Shown in pieces: positions 7,423 to 15,171 of a stretch of 57,306 bases of DNA. Within the stretch, counting starts at the first letter, position 1; the number at the start of each line of letters is the position of its first letter. A model generated the notes under the pieces. It was not told the DNA's origin. It saw only the letters and a list, made by a program, of their open reading frames with translations, and did not search any database. This stretch comes from Azospirillum endophyticum. GTDB taxonomy: Bacteria > Pseudomonadota > Alphaproteobacteria > Azospirillales > Azospirillaceae. The position numbers and the translations under genes were made by a program. Where the stretch lies: NCBI RefSeq assembly GCF_016595245.1, contig NZ_JAENHM010000023.1:133434-190739 (forward strand). Reading direction: 5' to 3'.

Positions 7423-9021
7423 TTAATTCGCGCCGGCGCGTTCGGCACGCAGGAGGGAGCGCGCTTCCTCGCCGTAGGCGAGCAGCCGTTCGACGCAGCG
7501 GTTGCGGTCGCCGATCGCGGCGAAGCGTGCCTTGGCCGCGGTGCCGGCCACGGTGCGGGCGGCGGAATCGGTGGCGAGCGTCACGGCGCGGTCCAGATAG
7601 GCGGCACGGTCGCCCACGCAGAACTCCGGGCCGGAAACGCTCGCGCCGTCGCCCCAGCCATGGGTGACCACCGGCACCTCTTCCGCCAGGGCGAAGGCCG
7701 CCCCGCCGCCGCCGCCCTGGCGCGGTGGGTTGAGGAAGACGTGGCAGCGGGCATAGAGCGCGCGGATGTCGGCGACATGGCCCAGGCAGCGCATGCGCGC
7801 TGCGTTGCGTAAAGGCGCAAGCTGCGCCGGCAGCTCGCGCACGTCACCGGCGAAGACCAGACCGGCGGCGGGACAGCGATCCAGGATGTCGTCCAGCAGG
7901 CTCAGCACCTCTCCCGTCACTTCCTGGTCCAGGCGGGTGCCGACCACGGCGAACAGAACCGTGCCGTCCGGGAAACCGGTGTCGACGCGCACGCCGCTCG
8001 ACGGCGGCAGGGTGTAGCCGAAGGTGAAGGGACGGAAACGGCGGGCGAAAGGGGTGCGATAGAGCGTCGGGATCGACTGCGTGTGGTCGCGCTCCTCGAA
8101 TCCCAGCACGATGGGGGCCAGCGACAGGGTGATGCCGGAACTGGTGGGCAACGCCACCACCGGCCGGGCGCCGGAATCGCCGAACAGATCGGAGACGATG
8201 TTGGAGCCGCCGAAGGAGACGATCAGGTCGGGGTCGTAGCCATCGATGGCTTCCACGATGACGCTCAGCTTGTCCCTGCCGAAGACCGGCTCCGTAAAGG
8301 ACGCGACCTTGACCTGCCGGCCGAACATCTTCAGCGCGAAGACACCTTCCAGATCGGCGGCGACCTCCGCCACCATCGGCGGGATGAAGACATTCTCCAC
8401 CCGGCTCGGCAGGCCGTTGACGTTGATGATGGCGACGTCCAGCCCGAACTCGTCCTGCATGCGGGCGGCGAAATCGAAGCAATCGCGGGTCGGCTGATGG
8501 CCCTGGTTGGTGAACTGGTTGGTCACCATCGCGACACGGCGGATCGGTCCGTCGCGCAAAGCGGCTCGCGGCGGCGTCAGGTCCCAGCGCCGCGCGATCT
8601 GGCGAACCATGGCCGTATAGGAGCGGAACAGGTCGCAGGGCACGAAGCTCGCCAGCTTGTCGCCACTCGCGGCCCCCAGAAACAGCTGCCGCGACATGCA
8701 CCAGTGGGTGTAGTGCAGCGCCGCCGGATCGGCGCTGTCGCCGCCCAGGATCAGGTAGTGGAGAATCCGCTCATAATGATAGAGATCGCCGGTCAGCAGG
8801 AACAGGACCGAACGCAGCCGGATCGTGTCGTTCGACTCTGCCGTCCGCTCCAGCATTTCCGCCAGCAGCAGTCGGCTGTCGAGATCCAGTGCGCGGCGGG
8901 TCTCCTCGCAGAGCGCGGCGAAGCGGTTGATCTTTTCGGCACCGAACTGCCGGTCGACCAGATAGGTCGACAGGGCGGCAGCGGCCGCAGTCACGCGGTC
9001 GGACGGCACCGTTTGCGGCAT
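7423..9021 (-). CDS. GT-B-type glycosyltransferase, candidate flagellin glycosyltransferase
   Basis: This 532-residue protein has a C-terminal half typical of family-1/4 GT-B glycosyltransferases: FAVVGTRLDQEV, RMRCLGHVADIRALYARCHVFLNPPRQGG and then an acceptor/donor loop ending with a Gly-rich stretch. The N-terminal about 150 residues are helical and unlike sugar-transferase folds, possibly a protein-acceptor module. The ATG at 9021 (MPQTVPS) is chosen because GGAAAGG lies 8 nt upstream; the frame remains open further upstream to about 9135 without a convincing start. It lies directly upstream of pseI and could transfer the nonulosonic acid to flagellin. The donor and acceptor are not deducible from the sequence. 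Confidence 0.75.
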   Translation of the reverse strand: MPQTVPSDRVTAAAAALSTYLVDRQFGAEKINRFAALCEETRRALDLDSRLLLAEMLERTAESNDTIRLRSVLFLLTGDLYHYERILHYLILGGDSADPAALHYTHWCMSRQLFLGAASGDKLASFVPCDLFRSYTAMVRQIARRWDLTPPRAALRDGPIRRVAMVTNQFTNQGHQPTRDCFDFAARMQDEFGLDVAIINVNGLPSRVENVFIPPMVAEVAADLEGVFALKMFGRQVKVASFTEPVFGRDKLSVIVEAIDGYDPDLIVSFGGSNIVSDLFGDSGARPVVALPTSSGITLSLAPIVLGFEERDHTQSIPTLYRTPFARRFRPFTFGYTLPPSSGVRVDTGFPDGTVLFAVVGTRLDQEVTGEVLSLLDDILDRCPAAGLVFAGDVRELPAQLAPLRNAARMRCLGHVADIRALYARCHVFLNPPRQGGGGGAAFALAEEVPVVTHGWGDGASVSGPEFCVGDRAAYLDRAVTLATDSAARTVAGTAAKARFAAIGDRNRCVERLLAYGEEARSLLRAERAGAN

Positions 9022-9155
9022 CTTCTGGACCTTTCCACTTCGGACAGCCTTCCCGTGTGTACCGCCGCCGCCACCGGTCCTGCAAGCAGGCACTGGCGCC
9101 GGGCATGACGGTCCAAGGTCCGGCGATCGTACCAACTCTTCAAGTCGAGCCCGAC

Positions 9156-10451
9156 CTACAGCTTCAGCCCGGCGACGCCATCGAGGATGGCCCCCTCGGC
9201 CAAGGCACGACGTTCCAGCTTGGCACCGAACAGCTTGGCACCGGTGAGATCGGTCCTGGCGAGATCGCAGCCACGCAGGTTGGCGAAGGACAGGTCGGCA
9301 TTGCCCAGATTGACCGACCGCAGGCAGGCCCCGCTGAGGTCGGCGTAACGCAGCTTCGCCCCCGACAGATCGGCGGGGCGGGAGCGCTGTTCATCGAAGA
9401 CCAGGGGCCGTAGGTTGACGTTGCGCAGGTTGCCGTTGTTCAGCTTCGCATTCCTCAGGCTGATGCCGCGCAGGTCGCCGTCCGCAAGCGTCGCCCCGCG
9501 CAGGTCGGCCTTGTCCAGCACGGCCGCCTGCAGTTGCACGCCGGACAGATCCAGGCCGTAGAGGGTAGCCCCGGCTGCGCGCAGCATGGTCAGGCACATA
9601 TGGGCCAGCGACGGAGCATGGCGCAGGTCGAAGCCGGACAAGTCCAGCATCGCGCCCTGCGCCCCGCTCGAGCCGACCCAGATCATGTGATCGGCAAGCA
9701 GATCCTCCAGGGACCGCCCCAGTTCCGCCACCACGCGGCCGACCGGCTTGTCGGTCAATGCCTCTTCCACGTCGGCGTCGGTCAGGTCGGTCATCACCAT
9801 GATGGCACCGGTCAGCACCGCACCGCGCAGGCACGCACCGCGCAGGTCGGCGCCGGAGAGGTCAGCCCCCTCCATGTTCGAACCGGTGAAGTTGGCGCCG
9901 CGCATGGTCGCCCGCACCAGCTTGCAGCCCCGCATCACCGCGTCGGAGAAATCGGTGTGGATCGCCATGATGCCCGACATCCGGGCATTGGTCAGATTGG
10001 CCCCCGACAAGTCGGCGCCGTCGGCCTCGGCGGGAGTGGAGTCGATCTGCACCATATGCAGATGCCCCGACCGGTCCTTCTCGGCGAGAGAGCCGTCGCG
10101 CAGATCCGCCTCGAACAGGTTGGCGCCGACGAGGATCGCTCCACGCAGGCAGGCGCCTCGCAGGTCGGCCTTGATCAGGCTGGCACCGTCGAAATTGGCC
10201 TGCCGCAGATCGGAGACGAAGAAGGACGCGCAGTCCAGCCGCGCCCCAGCCAAGTTGGCGCCGCGCAGGCTGGCGCCGACAAAATCGGCATGGGCGAGAT
10301 CGCGACCCGACAGGTCCAGCCCCGACAGATCCGAGAAGGACAGGTTGGCACGCGCCCCGCCTACCCGGGCATTGCGAAACATTTCGTGCCGCCGCACCGC
10401 CTGATCGAGCAGCGCCTGATCGAGACGCTTGAGCGTGCGATTCTGCACCAT
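9156..10451 (-). CDS. Pentapeptide-repeat protein
   Basis: This 431-residue protein is built almost entirely of pentapeptide repeats of the A(D/N)LXX type, such as ADLSGANLTNA, GADLRGACLRGA and NADLSFANLRG. They occur in two or three blocks broken by a non-repeat segment around residues 225-265 (VGRVVAELGRSLEDLLADHM). Such repeats form a right-handed quadrilateral beta helix. There is no signal peptide or membrane segment. The ATG at 10451 has GGGAG about 10 nt upstream. It is the first gene of the minus-strand operon that leads to the GT, pseI and ACP genes. Its role is unknown; pentapeptide proteins can act as scaffolds or, in the Qnr group, as DNA gyrase protectors, but nothing here points to gyrase. 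Confidence 0.88.
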   Translation of the reverse strand: MVQNRTLKRLDQALLDQAVRRHEMFRNARVGGARANLSFSDLSGLDLSGRDLAHADFVGASLRGANLAGARLDCASFFVSDLRQANFDGASLIKADLRGACLRGAILVGANLFEADLRDGSLAEKDRSGHLHMVQIDSTPAEADGADLSGANLTNARMSGIMAIHTDFSDAVMRGCKLVRATMRGANFTGSNMEGADLSGADLRGACLRGAVLTGAIMVMTDLTDADVEEALTDKPVGRVVAELGRSLEDLLADHMIWVGSSGAQGAMLDLSGFDLRHAPSLAHMCLTMLRAAGATLYGLDLSGVQLQAAVLDKADLRGATLADGDLRGISLRNAKLNNGNLRNVNLRPLVFDEQRSRPADLSGAKLRYADLSGACLRSVNLGNADLSFANLRGCDLARTDLTGAKLFGAKLERRALAEGAILDGVAGLKL

Positions 10452-10512
10452 GGCCCTATGAACTCCCTTTCCCGCGCCACTGTAAGGCAGGCCGGCTTCA
10501 GAAAGGGTTAAC

Positions 10513-12789
10513 TCACGCCGCCGACTCGCTTTCGAACGCCTGTTCGCCGCCATCCGCCGGGCGGGATGCCTGCCGTTCCGCAAGGATGGCGGCGATGGCG
10601 TCGCGGAGATCCTCCGGGGAAACCGGCTTGTGCAGCAACCGGCAGCCGGTGGCCACGGCCTCCCGGATGCGCTCCGGCGCGGTATCACCGGTCAGGATCA
10701 ATCCCGGCACCGCACGCCCCAGCCGCTCGCCCACCTTCGCCACGGTCTGCACGCCGGTCAGCCGACCCGGCAGCCGGAAATCGCTGACGATCATGTCGGG
10801 AATCGGCATATCGGATGCAGGATAGTCTACCGATGGCGCCCTGCTTTTCGCCCCGCCGAAAAGAGCCAGCGCGCTCTCGCCCTCGGCGGCCACCATCACG
10901 CGATAGTCCCAGCTTTCCAGCAGCAGCCGCACGGCGTCGCGCTGGATCGGATCGTCTTCCACCACCAGGATCAGCCGCTCTCCGGCCTCCACGGGATCGG
11001 GGTCCTGCACCGGCGCCATGGTCGGCAACCGTTCGGTTCCGACCACCGGCACATTGACGGCGAACACGGAGCCGCGCCCTTGAAGCGAGCGCACTTCCAG
11101 CGCATGGCCCAGAAGCGCCGCCTTGCGCCGGACTTTGGCGAGGCCGAGGCCCAGACCCTGACGGCGGTCGCGCTCCGGATTGCCGAGCTGGACGAAATCC
11201 TCGAAGATATTGTCGAGTTGCTCGGCGGGAATGCCGGTTCCGGTATCCCATACCTCGATGCGCAGCCATCTGGCCTGACGGCGGCAGCCGATGGTGACCC
11301 GGCCATTGTCGGTAAAGCGGATGGCATTGCGCACCAGATCGCCCAGCATCCGGGTCAGCAGCGTGCGGTCGGTTCGGATCACCATGCGGGTGGGCATCGC
11401 ACGCAGCATCAACCCCCTTTCCGCCGCCATTCCGCGAAATTCGGCCAGCAGTTCCTCGAATACCGCCGACACCGGCACGTCGGTCAGCTGCGGACGCACG
11501 ACGCCGGCATCCAGGGTCGCCACTTCCAGAAGGGCATGCAGCAGCTTTTCCCCGGCATCCAGCGCTTCGCCCATCTTCTCGGCGATGCCATGGTCGCGCG
11601 TGCCGGCCAAGCGCTCCATCAGAATGTGGTGAAACAGGCGCAAGGCCTGGAAAGGCTGACGCAAATCATGGTTGGCCGCCGACAGGAAGCGGCCCTTGGC
11701 CTGGTTGGCCCGTTCCTTTTCCTCCAGCGCACGGCTCAGCTTCACATTGAGGGTGCTGAGGGCGGCTGTGCGCTCCTCCACCCGTTCCTCCAGCTGGACA
11801 TTGGCCTGCTCAAGCTGGGCGTTGGCCTGCGTCAGTGCCTGCCGGGCCAGCGCTTCCCGCCGCAGGCTGGCGGCCCCCAGCAGCGACAGGCCGGCGAGCG
11901 CGGCAACACCGGCGACCACCACCATCAGACCGCGCTCCATCCGGACATACCAGGGGTCCAGCACGGCCGTTCGCGGAATCACCACCGCCGATAAGATCGG
12001 CAGATCGGCCATCCGCTTCACTCCAAGCACCGAAGCCCTGCCGCCGCCCATCCAATTCACATCGACCCGGACGGTTCCACGCTCCAGGCGCGGCAGGACG
12101 CCCAGCGAAGAGGCGCCCGGTCCTGCAAGGCGGACGCCGTCGGGACGGTACAGGCCGACGGAGCGTCCCGTCCCGTCACCGAAGGCATTCAGCACCGGGG
12201 CCAAGACCGCTACCGGCACCGCAACCAGGACCGCGCCGTCGAAAACGCCCGCCGCGGTGTGGATGCGGCGGGCGAGAAGAATGGCCGGCTGGCCGGCCAT
12301 ATACCCGAATGCCGGCAGGACCTCGCGCTCCTCTTCCGGCGGTAAGGGGCGAACCAGCACCGACAGGCCATCGCTGCTCTCAGGCTCCGCGAAAGCGACG
12401 GAGGAACCGTATCGCAACGATCCGTCCGCACCGAGCAGAGTCACACGGCCGCTGCGCTCCACCGCCATCGCCTCCGCCAGACTGCGCTCGGCCCATGAGG
12501 CCAAGCCCCGTCCGTCCATCCGGCCGGCGACCTGATCCAGCAGGCTGACGCTGGTTTCCAGCACACCTTCCGCGTGGCTGTCCAAGAGGATGGCCACCTG
12601 CCGGACATCCTGCTCGGAGCGTGCGAGCGTGTCCCGGTAATCGAGTGCGGTAACCGTCGCCCAGGATGCTGTTCCCAACAGCGCCAGCGCCGCACACAGG
12701 GCAGCCACCAGCATCCGGGGCGAGCCGGCGACCTGGCGGAAAACGGCGGACGACGAGGTCGGCAATGGCGGCCTCTGAGGCGATGACAT
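10513..12789 (-). CDS. Hybrid sensor histidine kinase with C-terminal receiver
   Basis: This is a membrane-bound two-component kinase of about 758 residues. From the N-terminus it has a transmembrane helix (about 26-49), a roughly 235-residue sensor region, likely periplasmic, and a second transmembrane helix (about 287-307). A coiled coil (about 312-367), a HisKA box with His374 in NHDLRQP, and a HATPase domain with the N box NAIRF and G boxes DTGTGIP and GLGLGL follow. A receiver domain closes the protein, with the acidic pair in VVEDD, phospho-acceptor Asp670 in VSDFRLPG and a conserved Lys in LLHKPVS. The start at 12789 (MSSPQRPP) is uncertain, since no good ribosome site is visible; the frame is open upstream. 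No partner regulator gene is adjacent. The signal is unknown. Confidence 0.88.
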   Translation of the reverse strand: MSSPQRPPLPTSSSAVFRQVAGSPRMLVAALCAALALLGTASWATVTALDYRDTLARSEQDVRQVAILLDSHAEGVLETSVSLLDQVAGRMDGRGLASWAERSLAEAMAVERSGRVTLLGADGSLRYGSSVAFAEPESSDGLSVLVRPLPPEEEREVLPAFGYMAGQPAILLARRIHTAAGVFDGAVLVAVPVAVLAPVLNAFGDGTGRSVGLYRPDGVRLAGPGASSLGVLPRLERGTVRVDVNWMGGGRASVLGVKRMADLPILSAVVIPRTAVLDPWYVRMERGLMVVVAGVAALAGLSLLGAASLRREALARQALTQANAQLEQANVQLEERVEERTAALSTLNVKLSRALEEKERANQAKGRFLSAANHDLRQPFQALRLFHHILMERLAGTRDHGIAEKMGEALDAGEKLLHALLEVATLDAGVVRPQLTDVPVSAVFEELLAEFRGMAAERGLMLRAMPTRMVIRTDRTLLTRMLGDLVRNAIRFTDNGRVTIGCRRQARWLRIEVWDTGTGIPAEQLDNIFEDFVQLGNPERDRRQGLGLGLAKVRRKAALLGHALEVRSLQGRGSVFAVNVPVVGTERLPTMAPVQDPDPVEAGERLILVVEDDPIQRDAVRLLLESWDYRVMVAAEGESALALFGGAKSRAPSVDYPASDMPIPDMIVSDFRLPGRLTGVQTVAKVGERLGRAVPGLILTGDTAPERIREAVATGCRLLHKPVSPEDLRDAIAAILAERQASRPADGGEQAFESESAA

Positions 12790-13259
12790 CGGCCCGGTCA
12801 CGCAGCCATTGGTCGGACCCGCGGCATAGGATGCCGAGGCTCCTTCCAAAGCGGCGACGACAAGCGGGTGATGGACATCGGCGGATAATCCTCGGCGGTG
12901 ACGGAACGCAGCGGGCAACGGGTTCGAAAGTCGTTCTGTTCAGGCTCATCCAGACTGATCGGGAAGATCTTAAATCCACCCTCCCGAATGTTCGATCGAC
13001 GAATAAACCTGCACGCCCCCTTCCGGTGGATCGTTTGGAACTATAGCTTAGCTCAATTAGCCAGAGGAACAATATCACACGAAGAAATGTAGCGCGACCG
13101 GTCTTGGCGACTATGACTATCATCATAATAGACCTGCCCATCGGGTGAGCGCAGCCTCAGCAGGAACACGAATTCAAGCGCGAAATCATCACTTCATTCG
13201 CCACCTTTGATATTTCCTCCCAATTCGGAGTTGCGGCGGCCAAGGCCATAGACGAATGC
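12790..13259. other. Non-coding region upstream of the histidine kinase gene
   Basis: About 470 nt with clearly lower GC content than the rest, especially 12960-13140. It holds the upstream part of the kinase leader and a terminator of the small hypothetical gene at its right edge. The stretch near 12985-13000 (TGTTCGATCGACGAATA) is palindromic around TCGATCGA. No RNA gene or conserved coding sequence was recognised. Confidence 0.5.
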
Positions 13260-13296
13260 AAAAAGCCCGCACGCGCAGGCTGCGCGGCGGTCGGGC
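13260..13296 (-). terminator. Rho-independent terminator after the small hypothetical gene
   Basis: On the minus strand a GC-rich imperfect hairpin (outer stem GCCCG/CGGGC, inner stem GCGCA/TGCGC with a 3-base loop) is followed directly by TTTTT. It lies 48 nt past the stop codon at 13344. Confidence 0.7.
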
Positions 13297-13343
13297 GTCG
13301 AACGGAACATTGTCAGGCCGGCCGATACGATCCGGAGGAGCGA

Positions 13344-13688
13344 TCAGGGAGGCGGCGCCGTGGTCGGCGTTTCACCGCGCACGATCAGGATCAGGCCGTC
13401 GTCGGCCGCTTCGATCTCCTTGCCGGCGTCGCGGGGGATCGGTACTTTCTGGCGGCGGCAGAACAGCAGAAGCAGCGCCAGCGTCTTGCTGGGCGTGAAC
13501 AGAACCTCCCGCGATCTGGAGGCGCCGCTCTGCTGGATTTGAACCGACAGACCGCCTTCCGGCGTGGGCGTCACCATGGTGACGACGCCCAGAGGCAGAT
13601 CCGTCTGGTTGGGAGCCTTCTGATACCAGGCGAGGGCTTTCTTCAGGGCGGAATTGGTGAAGAACAGTTCACGAGTCTCGACGATCAT
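13344..13688 (-). CDS. Small hypothetical protein paired with a winged-helix regulator
   Basis: A 114-residue soluble protein of no family I recognise. It has an N-terminal segment MIVETRELFFTNSALKKAL, a central beta-rich part and the C-terminal ADDGLILIVRGE. The ATG at 13688 is preferred, with AGGGA just upstream; a TTG five codons earlier is the alternative. It begins 19 nt after the stop of the winged-helix gene, on the same strand, so the two form a small operon closed by a terminator. There is no signal peptide or membrane helix. Confidence 0.65.
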   Translation of the reverse strand: MIVETRELFFTNSALKKALAWYQKAPNQTDLPLGVVTMVTPTPEGGLSVQIQQSGASRSREVLFTPSKTLALLLLFCRRQKVPIPRDAGKEIEAADDGLILIVRGETPTTAPPP

Positions 13689-13707
13689 TCCATCCCTGAC
13701 CAAACAC

Positions 13708-14109
13708 TCAGGCCCGGCCGCCCTCCAGTCCCGGATTGAGCCGGAACGTGATCGCGCGCCCCAGTTTGGATTCCCGCAGAAGGATCTGCTTGGTTTCCAG
13801 CAGCTTGATGGCCCGGTTCACATTGGGCCGCTGCATGCCCAGCGCGTCAGCCAGTTCGGACTGGAGCACCGGAACGGAGCGATCGAAATGGAGCCGCCGG
13901 CTCAGATAAGTGAACACACGAAGCGCCTCCAGAGTGATCTCGCGGTCGGTCGAGACGGCTCTGGAGATGACGTCATGATGATGCAGCATCGTGGCCTCGG
14001 TACGCAAGGTTGGCAGGTTGCTGGAGCGATAATCGGAAGGGTTCGGCGATGCGCCCCGCAGGCCCGCGATGCCGGATGAAGTGTGCGTGCCCGTGTTCGG
14101 TTCCGTCAT
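13708..14109 (-). CDS. Winged-helix DNA-binding protein (RepL/MarR-like)
   Basis: A 133-residue protein whose second half is a winged helix: EITLEALRVFTYL, then the helix-turn-helix VLQSELADALGMQRPNVNRAIKLLETKQIL, and a wing ending in RAITFRLNPG. This pattern resembles the RepL/MarR-type domains of small regulators and plasmid replication proteins. The first 40 residues are low-complexity and may be partly disordered; an internal ATG at 13989 would give a shorter product. The partner gene downstream suggests an autoregulated pair. A replication role is not supported, since no origin-like repeats are seen. Confidence 0.7.
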   Translation of the reverse strand: MTEPNTGTHTSSGIAGLRGASPNPSDYRSSNLPTLRTEATMLHHHDVISRAVSTDREITLEALRVFTYLSRRLHFDRSVPVLQSELADALGMQRPNVNRAIKLLETKQILLRESKLGRAITFRLNPGLEGGRA

Positions 14110-14388
14110 CGTCGCTTCCCATCCGCTGTGGCCGGCGAGCCCGGCGTTTTCGAATGGCCTGACCGTACCGAACGATTATTGTCCGAGTATGTCGTTACCA
14201 TTTCGCGACTGACATAATTGGTGTCTCAGGAAGCAATCATGAAACCGGAATGAAACCGCATTGGGCGTTCCGCCACCCCGCTCCATCCAAAGATGCGCCG
14301 ATTTGCCGCGGGAACCCGGCGGATCGGGGGTATGTTTCATGATGGAGACGCCCGGAGAAGATGGGGCGGATTCGGAAGGAGACCCGCC

Positions 14389-15135
14389 ATGCACCGACTG
14401 ATCCTGCTGCGCCATGGCCAGAGCGTGTGGAACGCGGAAGACCGCTTCACCGGATGGACAGATGTCGGCCTGACCGACCGCGGCATCGCCGAGACCCATC
14501 AGGCGGCCGAACTTCTCAAGGCAGCCGGCATCGACGTTGACATCGCCTTCACGTCGGTGCTGAGCCGGGCGATCGAAACCTTACACCTCGTCCTGCGCGA
14601 CATGGACCGTCTTTGGCTGCCGGTGCACAAGCACTGGCGCCTGAACGAGCGGCATTACGGTGCGCTGCAGGGATTGAACAAGGCGGAGACGGCGGAGCGC
14701 CATGGGACCGAGCAAGTGTTTCAATGGCGGCGCAGCTGGGATGTTCCGCCGCCGCCGGTCGAGCCCGACGACCCGCGATCCGCCGTCACCGATCGTCGCT
14801 ATGCCGGCATCGCCAAGGCCAATCTCCCGCGCGGCGAAAGCCTGAAGGACACCACCGCCCGCGTCGTCCCGTTCTGGCGGGACGAGATCGCCCCAGCGCT
14901 GCGGCTGGGAGGGCGGGTGCTGGTCTCGGCCCACGGCAACAGCCTGCGTGGGCTGGTCAAGCATCTGGATGATGTCGCCGACCAGGACATCCCGCTGTTC
15001 GAGATCCCCACCAGCCGCCCGCTGGTCTATGAGCTGGGGGCCGACCTGACGCCGCTTCGCCGCTATTTCCTGGGCGAAAACGGCACGGTCGACGAGATCA
15101 GCTGGCCGAATCGGGACGGCAGCGCGGCGGCCTGA
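14389..15135 (+). CDS. gpmA: 2,3-bisphosphoglycerate-dependent phosphoglycerate mutase
   Basis: This glycolytic enzyme interconverts 3- and 2-phosphoglycerate. The histidine phosphatase motif LLRHGQSVWN (phospho-His9) starts the protein; RFTGWTDVGLTDRG, the acid/base Glu in RLNERHYGALQGLNK and the second His in VSAHGNSLRGLVK are all in place. The 248-residue length fits dPGM of this type. AAGGAG lies 8 nt before the ATG at 14389. A strong hairpin directly follows the stop codon, so the gene is probably monocistronic. Loss of the usual Tyr-rich positions was not seen. Confidence 0.95.
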   Translation: MHRLILLRHGQSVWNAEDRFTGWTDVGLTDRGIAETHQAAELLKAAGIDVDIAFTSVLSRAIETLHLVLRDMDRLWLPVHKHWRLNERHYGALQGLNKAETAERHGTEQVFQWRRSWDVPPPPVEPDDPRSAVTDRRYAGIAKANLPRGESLKDTTARVVPFWRDEIAPALRLGGRVLVSAHGNSLRGLVKHLDDVADQDIPLFEIPTSRPLVYELGADLTPLRRYFLGENGTVDEISWPNRDGSAAA

Positions 15136-15162
15136 GCCCCTTTCCCGAACGGGGAAAGGGGC
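15136..15162. terminator. Bidirectional terminator between gpmA and the helicase gene
   Basis: The hairpin AGCCCCTTTCCC-GAAC-GGGGAAAGGGGCT starts right after the gpmA stop codon and lies between convergent genes. The run after the stem on the plus strand is TTTC, a short T-tract; the minus strand has a weaker one. Confidence 0.75.
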
Positions 15163-15171
15163 TTTCGTCCC

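Noticed and set aside
13020..13075. Possible tRNA, from GCTTAGCTCAATTAGCC
   Set aside because: No acceptor stem or T-loop can be built around it.
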